Origin: Proteobacteria bacterium UBA6522
GTDB lineage: Bacteria; Pseudomonadota; Gammaproteobacteria; Steroidobacterales; Rariloculaceae
Assembly (NCBI GenBank): GCA_002434915.1
Contig: DJLG01000013.1
Location: 1 to 7,884 of the forward strand
DNA: 7,884 nucleotides
Reading direction: 5' to 3'
Of the stretch, positions 1 to 6,215 are shown one piece after another; position 1 is the first letter of the stretch, and each line of letters opens with the position of its first letter. The translations under genes were made by a program, and so were the position numbers. The notes beneath the pieces are model-generated. The model was given only the letters and a program-made list of their open reading frames with translations. It did no database searches and was not told the origin of the DNA.

Positions 1-270
1 GATGCTTATAAATTCCTAACTCAAATCGGTACACTTATCAGGTTAAAGACCTATGACCGCACTAGTAATTTTGTTTTGCACCGTGATGTATTAGATAAGG
101 TTGAGGAACAGCTTCGAGATAAGTTTCCCTATCCGGTAGGGTTCTCTGTTTCTGAGGCTCGAGACTATTTAGGTACTACTCGGAAATACATCATTCCGTT
201 ATTAGAGCATTTAGATGCAACAGGCGTGACGGCTCGTGCTGGTGATTTGCGTCGTATACGTGAGCATTAG
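1..270 (+). CDS. selB: SelB, selenocysteine-specific elongation factor (C-terminal fragment)
   Basis: The reading frame is open from the first base and ends at TAG 268-270, giving 89 residues of a protein whose start lies left of the window. SelB is the GTPase that carries Sec-tRNA-Sec to the ribosome and, through its C-terminal winged-helix domains, binds the SECIS hairpin of selenoprotein mRNAs. What is visible matches the last winged helix: residues 47-83 include GFSVSEARDYLGTTRKY, then PLLEHLD and a T-A-R-A-G-D-L-R-R ending, the pattern that typically closes bacterial SelB (F-x-E-x-RD-x-LGTSRK, PLLE-x-D, T-R-x-GD-x-R). The GTPase and EF-Tu-like domains are outside the window. selC follows 36 bp downstream on the same strand, which strongly supports the call. 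A short internal TTG at 76 could mimic a start but lies inside the domain. Confidence 0.93.
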   Translation, partial: DAYKFLTQIGTLIRLKTYDRTSNFVLHRDVLDKVEEQLRDKFPYPVGFSVSEARDYLGTTRKYIIPLLEHLDATGVTARAGDLRRIREH

Positions 271-293
271 TAATGATTTATAAGGATTATAAT
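267..293 (+). promoter_or_regulatory. Possible selC promoter with consensus -10
   Basis: A perfect TATAAT hexamer sits at 288-293, 13 bases before the tRNA 5' end, which would place the transcription start near 300 and leave a leader of about 6 nt. The -35 is poor: the best candidate is TTAGTA at 267-272, spaced 15 bp and overlapping the selB stop. selC could equally be transcribed by read-through from selB. The -10 is seen directly; its use is inferred. Confidence 0.42.
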
Positions 294-306
294 TTTTGAG
301 TTTTTT

Positions 307-399
307 GGAGGTGAATGGAGTCTGGTGACTCCCCTGGTCTTCAAAACCAGTGAGCCGGCGAACCCGGCTGGTGGGTTCGATTCCCATCCACCTCCGCCA
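307..399 (+). tRNA. selC: tRNA-Sec (anticodon UCA)
   Basis: This is the selenocysteine tRNA, which is charged with serine, converted to Sec-tRNA and delivered by SelB to UGA codons. The anticodon TCA is at 341-343, in the loop CTTCAAA closed by CTGGT/ACCAG. The D arm has the six-pair stem GGAGTC/GACTCC (317-322, 327-332) with a four-base TGGT loop, a hallmark of tRNA-Sec. The long variable arm has a stem GCCGG/CCGGC (354-358, 364-368). The T loop is TTCGATT at 376-382. The acceptor strands are 307-314 and 388-395, followed by discriminator G396 and an encoded CCA at 397-399. Seven acceptor pairs are perfect; the eighth, A314 against C388, does not pair, and C388 can instead pair with G370 to extend the T stem to six. 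A run of seven T at 401-407 may end transcription. Its position just after selB is a classic arrangement. Confidence 0.97.
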
Positions 400-421
400 C
401 TTTTTTTACAGTTTAATAAGC

Positions 422-1351
422 TTACTCAGAAGCTTGCTCTCGTTCTTGCTGAAATTGCGTCAAGTAAGCATTTTCATAAAAACTGATTTTTTCTCTATAG
501 CCTTCTGGGTCTATAAATCTTGAGGGATCATAGGCCTCTCCTGGGGAGAATTTCTCATGTAAGTCAAAATGGTTTGAATGAGATGAGACCCAAACGTCGG
601 TAGTTCTGGACAATGATTTTTGTGCAGCATAGGTGGATTCAAAGGCGTTTGCGATATCGGGAAAACCTGGCATATCTAGTAAGGATACGCCGTTGTTTAT
701 AGAGCCCATATTTACAATAAGGACTGAGTAGATTTCTCCATCATCATCAACACTATCAAAGGTGAAGCTGCTAGCGCCGCGGGTATGACCACCATGATGA
801 TGTAATGTGATGATGGTGCCTCCGAGCTCGATCGTATCGCCATCTTGTAGCTGTTCATCAACCATAACTGGTTCAAAGTGCGTACCTCGACCTTCTGGGA
901 ATCTATAGTCTGTGTTTCCGCCATCTTCCAGTGCTGCTACATCATCCTCATGCGCAAGCATTCGGGCACCCGTAGTTCGTTTGATAGCTGCAAGGTCGGC
1001 TACATGGTCCCAATGAGCCTGTTGGGTAAGCAGTATTTTTATGTCTTCGAATACAAATCCCAATTCTTCAATATTGGCCCGGATGAGCTCGGCTGAGTCA
1101 TAGGCACCAGTATTAACAAGAATATGGCCTTCCGGGGTGGTTATTAGATAGGAAGCGAGGTTGTTTGTTCCAACATGGTAAAGATTTCCAATAATCCTTA
1201 CCGGTGGGAATGGCTCTAGCCAAGCCTCGTTCGTAATAGGACGTCTTTCAAATTGTGTTTGAGCATAAACAAAAGAGTTTTCGCTAGAAATGCTTAAAGC
1301 GAGCAGAAAAAGAGTAATTGGAATAAATCGATGGATTTGTTCGTAGCGCAT
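422..1351 (-). CDS. Secreted metallo-beta-lactamase-fold hydrolase, subclass B3 type
   Basis: A 309-residue MBL-fold protein, probably periplasmic and zinc dependent. The start chosen is ATG at 1349-1351: it is preceded by GGGAG about 6 nt upstream and begins a good signal peptide (hydrophobic ITLFLLALSIS, ending near VYAQ). A TTG 14 codons further upstream would bury that signal. The metal motif is QAHWDH (Q111, H113, D115, H116), followed by GGHTRG (H189) and SSHSNHF (H248), which match the B3 pattern 116-118, 120-121, 196 and 263. The first histidine is replaced by glutamine, as in GOB-type B3 enzymes. Length and the closing SSH-x-x-HFDLHEK segment are typical of B3 lactamases, but many relatives hydrolyse other lactones or esters, so beta-lactam activity is not proven. 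The gene is divergent from the amidohydrolase and convergent with selC. Confidence 0.88.
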   Translation of the reverse strand: MRYEQIHRFIPITLFLLALSISSENSFVYAQTQFERRPITNEAWLEPFPPVRIIGNLYHVGTNNLASYLITTPEGHILVNTGAYDSAELIRANIEELGFVFEDIKILLTQQAHWDHVADLAAIKRTTGARMLAHEDDVAALEDGGNTDYRFPEGRGTHFEPVMVDEQLQDGDTIELGGTIITLHHHGGHTRGASSFTFDSVDDDGEIYSVLIVNMGSINNGVSLLDMPGFPDIANAFESTYAAQKSLSRTTDVWVSSHSNHFDLHEKFSPGEAYDPSRFIDPEGYREKISFYENAYLTQFQQEREQASE

Positions 1352-1510
1352 ATCTTTCTCCCGATCAAAAAACTCAGCCAATATACTGGCCAATCTGGTT
1401 ATACGAACCCAGACACTATCACGCTCTTATGAATAAGGGTGTTAAATTGTGTCACTTAGAGGTTTTAAGTCGATAAAATTGTTCTGAAAACACTCTCCGA
1501 GGAGCCCCAA
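1352..1510. promoter_or_regulatory. Divergent intergenic region, promoters for both flanking genes
   Basis: These 159 bp separate two genes transcribed away from each other, so both promoters should lie here. On the plus strand the best -10 is TAAAAT at 1474-1479, with no convincing -35 at proper spacing (TTGTGT at 1447-1452 is 21 bp away). On the minus strand TATAAC and TATATT lie in the half nearer the lactamase-like gene, again without a good -35. On the minus strand CCAGATTGG is followed directly by CCAGTATATTGG, a short imperfect repeat around a TGGCCA palindrome that could be an operator. The site assignments are weak. Confidence 0.35.
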
Positions 1511-3127
1511 TTGCATCTATTAATAAGAAATTCTCTTTATTGGATTGTCGTATTACTTTTCCCCATGTTGGGATATAGCCAGATTCCTGAGCATATTTTT
1601 TATAACGCTAAGATTCTAACTGTTGATGCCAATTTCACGGTTGCCGAGGCTATAGCAATAGATGGAGAACGCATTCTTGCTGTGGGTACTAACGATCAAA
1701 TACGAGAATTAGCCGCCACTACAACGGTGCATACTGATTTAAAAGGGAAGACAGTTATTCCAGGGTTGATTGATAACCATATTCATTATTTGAGAGGCAC
1801 AAATTTTGCGGCCTATGAGACCAGAATTCACGGAGTAACTTCACGGCAAGAAGTTTTATCGCGAATCAGTGCAAAGGCAAGAGAGCTTGGCCCAGGCCGT
1901 TGGATATTCATTTTAGGTGGATGGCATGAGCAACAATTCGCAGACAAGCCTGGTGGCTTTACCCGTGAAGAGCTTGATTCTGCTGCGCCTGAAAATCCGG
2001 TTTTTATACAAAAAACCTATAGAACATTTTATATGAACACCTTGGCTGTAAATGAAATAGCTCCAAAAGTTCCACAGCTCTACGATGGTGGATCTGTAAT
2101 CCGGACTAATAGCAGAGAGGGGCGTACTGTCATGTATGCCGCTCTGGAATATTTTCCTTTTGGTGAGACGTTAGAGGAGCGGATGGTAGAGGTTAAAGCT
2201 TTTAATGATTACCTCAATAGTGTTGGCATCACTACCGCTTACGATGTTGGATATTTGGATGGGTCTTATGATCCAGTTGAAGCTTTACACAGAGAGAATG
2301 AGCTTAGTGTACGTGTGTTTTATGCAGCACGTTATTGGGCTGATTCTCCGCGAACTGCTATAGCGGCTGCTGAAATGTTGGGTCGTGAGGCGCCATTTCA
2401 GCGTGGAGATAGATTTGGAATGTTTGGAATCGGAGAACACGTATATGGCTTATTGCATGATACTACGGCTTCGAATGAACCATTTTCTGAGGAAATTTAT
2501 GCTGCCTTTCAAACTATTGCCCATGCGGCGGCAGAAAATGGTTGGTATATAAACGAACATGCTATGCAGGACAGCACCGCTTTACGGATGCTTCAAATTT
2601 CGGAAGAAATTAGCAAAGACTATCCAACTAAAGATTTGAGATGGACATTAGGGCATGTTGACCTCATTAGTCAGAAAACAGTAGAGAGAGCAAAGACTCT
2701 TGGTTGGAATATTACACTTGCTAATCACACTGTTAAGCCTCGAGTTGAAGGCAGGGCTTCGCCACCTGTTCGTATGATTCAAGATAGCGGCATACTTTGG
2801 GGCTTGGGTTCAGATGGGACTGTTGTCGCTACGTATAACCCTTTTCATACAATCTGGGAGTACACTGCAGGAAAGGTATTCCCTGATATCAGTAAATATG
2901 AAGATGATGAGGTGATTACCAGGGAAGAAGCTTTGATAGCCCATACCCGTTCGAATGCGCAAATCCTTTTTATGGAGAAAGATATTGGCACTCTTGAGGC
3001 AGGAAAGTATGCGGATCTGGTGGTGCTAGATCGTGATTATCTCAGTATTCCTGTTGATGAGGTTCGTGATATTCAACCATTGATGACCATGATGGCAGGC
3101 CAGATTGTTTATGATGCAGTTAACTGA
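1511..3127 (+). CDS. Secreted YtcJ-type amidohydrolase (Amidohydro_3 family)
   Basis: A 538-residue metal-dependent hydrolase of the amidohydrolase superfamily. It starts at TTG 1511, backed by the strong ribosome site GAGGAG (1499-1504) six bases upstream and by a signal peptide (WIVVLLFPMLGYSQ), so export is likely. Visible order: a small beta-sandwich segment at 29-80 with YNAKILTVD; the metal motif VIPGLIDNHIH (H90, H92); the YtcJ-like GGWHEQQF at 136-143; INEH (H350); LGHVD (H382); GLGSDGT (D435); and a C-terminal GTLEAGKYADLVVLD that returns to the sandwich. These are the expected ligands and catalytic Asp. The bridging lysine region of relatives (V-K before DG) instead reads GIGEH at 306-310. 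Relatives include N-substituted formamide deformylase and many uncharacterised amidases; the substrate cannot be read. It is the first gene of the probable four-gene operon. Confidence 0.88.
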   Translation: MHLLIRNSLYWIVVLLFPMLGYSQIPEHIFYNAKILTVDANFTVAEAIAIDGERILAVGTNDQIRELAATTTVHTDLKGKTVIPGLIDNHIHYLRGTNFAAYETRIHGVTSRQEVLSRISAKARELGPGRWIFILGGWHEQQFADKPGGFTREELDSAAPENPVFIQKTYRTFYMNTLAVNEIAPKVPQLYDGGSVIRTNSREGRTVMYAALEYFPFGETLEERMVEVKAFNDYLNSVGITTAYDVGYLDGSYDPVEALHRENELSVRVFYAARYWADSPRTAIAAAEMLGREAPFQRGDRFGMFGIGEHVYGLLHDTTASNEPFSEEIYAAFQTIAHAAAENGWYINEHAMQDSTALRMLQISEEISKDYPTKDLRWTLGHVDLISQKTVERAKTLGWNITLANHTVKPRVEGRASPPVRMIQDSGILWGLGSDGTVVATYNPFHTIWEYTAGKVFPDISKYEDDEVITREEALIAHTRSNAQILFMEKDIGTLEAGKYADLVVLDRDYLSIPVDEVRDIQPLMTMMAGQIVYDAVN

Positions 3128-3147
3128 AATTTTTAAGAGAGTATAAA
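3120..3147 (+). promoter_or_regulatory. Weak candidate internal promoter before the FKBP gene
   Basis: TTAACT (3120-3125) and TATAAA (3142-3147) are spaced 16 bp and match four and five of six sigma-70 consensus bases. The -35 overlaps the stop codon of the amidohydrolase. The region is A+T rich, so chance similarity is likely; the gene may simply be read from upstream. Confidence 0.22.
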
Positions 3148-3180
3148 TACCTATAAAGCACAGCTTTAGGAACATATTGT

Positions 3181-3642
3181 ATGAATATTGAGTTTTTTTT
3201 AAAAAAAATAACACTGTCGAGCCTTTTCATTGCCTTATTCTTAATAGGTGCCTGTACTGGTGGAGAGATGGCTGGACCCGAGACAATTACAACGGAGTCT
3301 GGTTTGCTAATGACTACCACTCAGGAAGGGTCGGGTGTTGCAGCTGAAGAGGGTGATTTTGTGAACGTGCACTATACGGGTTGGCTTTACGATCCAGATA
3401 GTGAGGGTGGGCGTGGAACTAAATTTGATAGTTCTGTTGATCGCAATAGACCATTTGGTTTTCCGCTGGGTGCCGGTCGTGTTATAGCTGGGTGGGATCA
3501 AGGGGTTGCTGGCATGCTAATTGATGAAAAAAGAGAGCTAATAATTCCGCCAGAACTAGGTTATGGCAGTCGTGGGGCGGGCGATGTTATCCCACCAGAT
3601 TCCACGTTATTATTTGAAGTTCAACTGCTCGCCATCGAGTAG
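3181..3642 (+). CDS. FKBP-type peptidyl-prolyl cis-trans isomerase, lipoprotein
   Basis: A 153-residue single-domain FKBP that catalyses cis-trans isomerisation of proline peptide bonds. The N-terminus carries a lipoprotein signal with lipobox LIGAC, so Cys25 is probably lipidated and the enzyme faces the periplasm. The FKBP domain spans about 38-153. Compared with human FKBP12, the active-site residues are all present: Y65, F82, D83, F92, V101, I102, W105, Y128 and F145, in VHYTGWL, KFDSS, PFGFPLG, RVIAGWDQG, LGYGSRG and LLFEV. The loop between Y65 and F82 is longer than in FKBP12, as is common in bacteria. AGGAA at 3168-3172 lies 8 nt before the ATG. It sits 53 bp after the amidohydrolase and 9 bp before the transporter, so it may help fold the exported products of the operon; this role is inferred. 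Confidence 0.93.
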   Translation: MNIEFFLKKITLSSLFIALFLIGACTGGEMAGPETITTESGLLMTTTQEGSGVAAEEGDFVNVHYTGWLYDPDSEGGRGTKFDSSVDRNRPFGFPLGAGRVIAGWDQGVAGMLIDEKRELIIPPELGYGSRGAGDVIPPDSTLLFEVQLLAIE

Positions 3643-3651
3643 TTAAATAGA

Positions 3652-4869
3652 TTGGTTACATATCTTGAAAGCGACGATCGTCGGGCCAAAAAAAATGTAG
3701 CGATTCTGTTTTTTGCACAGGCCGTCCTAGGATCACAGCTACAAATAACCATCGTACTTAGTGGATTAGCAGGCGCTATGCTTGCAGATACCCCGCTTTT
3801 GGCAACCTTGCCAATTTCTTTGGTCATGTTTACGGCTGTATTTGGGGCGCCTTTAGCCTCTCTTTTTATGGGTAAGGTTGGTCGTCGTGTGGGTTTTTTA
3901 GTTGGTGCCTGTGGTGGTTGCATCGGAGGAATACTTGCAACTATGGCATTATTCATTAGTAGCTTTTGGCTCCTGCTGTTTAGTGCAATTTTTACTGGTG
4001 TTTACTACTCATTTCACGGATTTTTTAGGTTTGCTGCAGCTGATACTGCATCAGATGCCTTTAGGCCCAAAGCAATTTCTTGGGTTCTAGCCGGTGGACT
4101 TGTAGGGGCAATGATTGGGTCAGAAGTTGTACAAAACTTTTCCGATCTCTTCGCGCCTACCCCTTTTGCTGGAGCCTATGCGGTTGTGGCGCTTCTTAAT
4201 GTTTTAGGTGCGATAGGAATACTTTTTTTAGATGTTCCTTTGCCTACATCTAATGATGAAGATGTGACAGTTGGTCGGCCGCTGGGTGTGGTAGTTCGCC
4301 AGCCAGAGACAATCATAGCCATACTTTGCGGCATGATTTCATATGGAGTAATGGCTCTTGTTATGACCTCAACTGCCCTTGCTATGGTTGAGCATGGGTT
4401 TACTTCTGGCCAAGCTGCTGATGTGGTCCGTTGGCATGCTTTTTTTATGTTCGGACCAAGTTTTTTTACTGGAACGATAATCACCCGGTTCGGGAATTTA
4501 AGGGTTATGGGTTTAGGCTTATTAATGCTAGCAGCAAGTTGTTTTATTGGACTTTCTGGCGTTGAGCTTGGACAGTTTTATGCGGCTCTAATCTTTCTTG
4601 GTTTTGGTTGGAATTTCAGCTTTATTGGCGCCACTACATTATTGTCAGGAACATATAAGGTGAATGAAAGAGCCAAAGTTCAAGGGCTAAATGATTTTTT
4701 GGTGCTTGGTACCGTGTCGATGGCTTCTTTCCTTTCAGGTGTATTACTAAATTTTTATGGTTGGTCGATGGTACAGATAGCAGCTATGCCGGCCTTGGTT
4801 ATAGCAGCACTTTCTCTGGCATGGCTGGTAATTTATAGGCGTAGGCGAGCAGTAGTTACATCCCCCTAG
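3652..4869 (+). CDS. Major facilitator superfamily transporter
   Basis: A 405-residue polytopic inner-membrane protein with about 12 hydrophobic segments, in two halves joined by a hydrophilic loop at roughly 194-216. The loop between helices 2 and 3 carries GKVGRRVG (74-81), a shortened form of MFS motif A (G-x-x-x-D-R-x-G-R-R) lacking its Asp. The C-terminus ends in a basic IYRRRRA tail, which fits a cytoplasmic end. The TTG start at 3652 is 9 bp after the FKBP stop and has only a weak GAG upstream, so translational coupling is plausible; the next ATG (3778) would remove helix 1. MFS proteins move small solutes by proton coupling or facilitated exchange. Neighbouring secreted hydrolases suggest uptake of their products or export of a toxic compound, but neither direction nor substrate can be read. 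The subfamily was not recognised. Confidence 0.88.
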   Translation: MVTYLESDDRRAKKNVAILFFAQAVLGSQLQITIVLSGLAGAMLADTPLLATLPISLVMFTAVFGAPLASLFMGKVGRRVGFLVGACGGCIGGILATMALFISSFWLLLFSAIFTGVYYSFHGFFRFAAADTASDAFRPKAISWVLAGGLVGAMIGSEVVQNFSDLFAPTPFAGAYAVVALLNVLGAIGILFLDVPLPTSNDEDVTVGRPLGVVVRQPETIIAILCGMISYGVMALVMTSTALAMVEHGFTSGQAADVVRWHAFFMFGPSFFTGTIITRFGNLRVMGLGLLMLAASCFIGLSGVELGQFYAALIFLGFGWNFSFIGATTLLSGTYKVNERAKVQGLNDFLVLGTVSMASFLSGVLLNFYGWSMVQIAAMPALVIAALSLAWLVIYRRRRAVVTSP

Positions 4870-4933
4870 ATACATATGGTGTATGTTTAGGCACTTAATC
4901 TTATTGCCAAGACCAATTCTTATGGGAGCAATT

Positions 4934-6196
4934 ATGAAAATAAATTGTAAAAAATTAGTTACAACTACATACGGTCTTTTTTTCGTGTTGGTTCTGTCAT
5001 TTAGGGTAGCTGGTGTAAATGCTCAGGATGAGGTGTTGATTCTCGGCGGTAATGGGTGGCATTGCGGTGAGGATCCCCACTGTTTTAACCGTCTTCATCC
5101 GGATATTCCGATGGCAGGTCATGCTGAACCTGGGCAGATGGTTATATTAAAAACACGTAATTCTATAGATGCTCAGTTGGACCCGACTAGTACTTATGTG
5201 GATGAACGGTTTTCTGACCCGGTACTTGGGACAGTGCATCCACTAACAGGGCCCGTTTATATAGAAGGAGCAGAGCCAGGGGATGTTCTTGCTGTCACAA
5301 TTAGAGATATAGAACCCGGGCTTTTTGGACAGACTAGAATTACTGGTAATGCATTTGTTGGAGACCATATTTCTGGACCTTTCAGTGTGTTATGGCGCCT
5401 TAATCGTAAAGAAGCTGTTTCAGATGATTTACCAGGCGTAAAGATTCCAAACAGTAGTTTTCCGGGCATTATTACCGTTTTACCTGGACCCGAACAGATC
5501 GCAGAGACCGTTGCGCGGGAACAGGCCCTTTCAGATCAGGGCGGTGCCTCTACGTTGCCGCAGTCTGCACATGCAATGCCTACAAATATTTGTGGAGAGC
5601 AAGCAAATAAAAATAGAGAGTGCTTGCGAACAGGGCCACCACGTGAGCACGGGGGCAATATGGATATTCGATACCTGGGTGTGGGTAGCACTATCTACCT
5701 GCCCTGTTATATCGAAGGCTGTGGTCTCGGTGTTGGTGATCTGCATTTTGCTCAGGGTGATGGCGAGGTCGCTGGTACGGCGATTGAAATGGACGCTACT
5801 GTAACTTTAACTACAGAAGTTATTAAGGACGCACGAAAATTAGAGCGTGGCCCACATTATGAGGGTCCTGCAAGGTTAATGGATATACCTTCTCGTCGGT
5901 TCTATGCAACTACTGGGCTACCGTTAAAAGATGCTGGTGAAGTGCCACCAGATATGGACTACTTGGATTCTCCTAATGTAGCTGCACTAGAAAATCTTTC
6001 TAAGGATATTTCACTTGCTGCGCGTAATGCATTACTTGAAATTATTGACTACATGGTCGATACCTATGATCTGACGCCACAGCAGGCATATGTTGTTGCA
6101 AGCGTTGCAGTGGATTTACGTATTGGGCAATTAGTAGATGTTCCTAATGTTGGTGTAACCGCCATTTTACCGTTAGATATATTTGATGACCCTTAG
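4934..6196 (+). CDS. Secreted acetamidase/formamidase family protein
   Basis: A 420-residue member of the FmdA/AmdA family, whose characterised members hydrolyse formamide or acetamide to ammonia and the acid. The ATG at 4934 is chosen because GGGAG lies 5 nt upstream and because it begins a clean signal peptide (hydrophobic GLFFVLVLSF, cleavage likely near VNA-Q31); ATGs at 4883 and 4922 would prepend a short, poorly supported extension. Family blocks are clear: HPLTGPVYIEGAEPGD (102-117), HGGNMD (239-244) and GDLHFAQGDGE (268-278). Six cysteines in the mature chain occur as close pairs (44/50, 220/230, 258/263), which suits disulfide bonding in the periplasm; well-known FmdA enzymes are cytoplasmic. 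The gene is 64 bp after the transporter and is the last of the plus-strand run. Its stop TAG overlaps the stop of the opposing selD. Family is firm; substrate is not. Confidence 0.9.
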   Translation: MKINCKKLVTTTYGLFFVLVLSFRVAGVNAQDEVLILGGNGWHCGEDPHCFNRLHPDIPMAGHAEPGQMVILKTRNSIDAQLDPTSTYVDERFSDPVLGTVHPLTGPVYIEGAEPGDVLAVTIRDIEPGLFGQTRITGNAFVGDHISGPFSVLWRLNRKEAVSDDLPGVKIPNSSFPGIITVLPGPEQIAETVAREQALSDQGGASTLPQSAHAMPTNICGEQANKNRECLRTGPPREHGGNMDIRYLGVGSTIYLPCYIEGCGLGVGDLHFAQGDGEVAGTAIEMDATVTLTTEVIKDARKLERGPHYEGPARLMDIPSRRFYATTGLPLKDAGEVPPDMDYLDSPNVAALENLSKDISLAARNALLEIIDYMVDTYDLTPQQAYVVASVAVDLRIGQLVDVPNVGVTAILPLDIFDDP

Positions 6197-6215
6197 GTTC
6201 TCAGGGTTATTTTTT
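6189..6215 (+). terminator. Intrinsic terminator overlapping convergent stop codons
   Basis: ACCCT (6189-6193) can pair with AGGGT (6203-6207) around a nine-base loop, and the right arm runs into TTATTTTTT (6207-6215). That is the shape of a rho-independent terminator for plus-strand transcription, with a short stem of five pairs plus a possible G-T pair. It covers the stop codons of both converging genes and lies within the last codons of selD. There is no T tract on the other side, so it should act in one direction only. Stability was not computed. Confidence 0.5.

Noticed and set aside
382..399. Attachment site at the selC 3' end
   Set aside because: No second copy of the tRNA 3' sequence and no integrase gene were found in the window.
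780..840. GATGATG-rich stretch resembling a short repeat
   Set aside because: It encodes the His-rich HHHGGH metal-site region of the lactamase-like protein and is not a true tandem repeat.
1349..1393. Longer start for the lactamase-like protein at TTG 1391-1393
   Set aside because: It would add 14 residues ahead of a well-formed signal peptide. The internal ATG has GGGAG at good spacing.
3621..3956. Minus-strand reading frame of 111 codons across the transporter start
   Set aside because: It lies opposite the FKBP end and the transporter, has low-complexity Pro/Lys/Thr content, no recognisable domain, and is best explained as a shadow of the coding strand.
4176..4484. Minus-strand reading frame of 102 codons inside the transporter gene
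   Set aside because: It is fully contained in a well-supported gene and has no family features.
4883..4933. Upstream ATG at 4883 for the acetamidase-like gene
   Set aside because: No good ribosome site precedes it, and the ATG at 4934 has GGGAG plus a standard signal peptide.
422..6196. A hidden selenoprotein with in-frame UGA in the cargo genes
   Set aside because: Each cargo gene is complete with ordinary domain ends, and the gaps between them (9 to 159 bp) are too short to hold a missing extension with recognisable homology.
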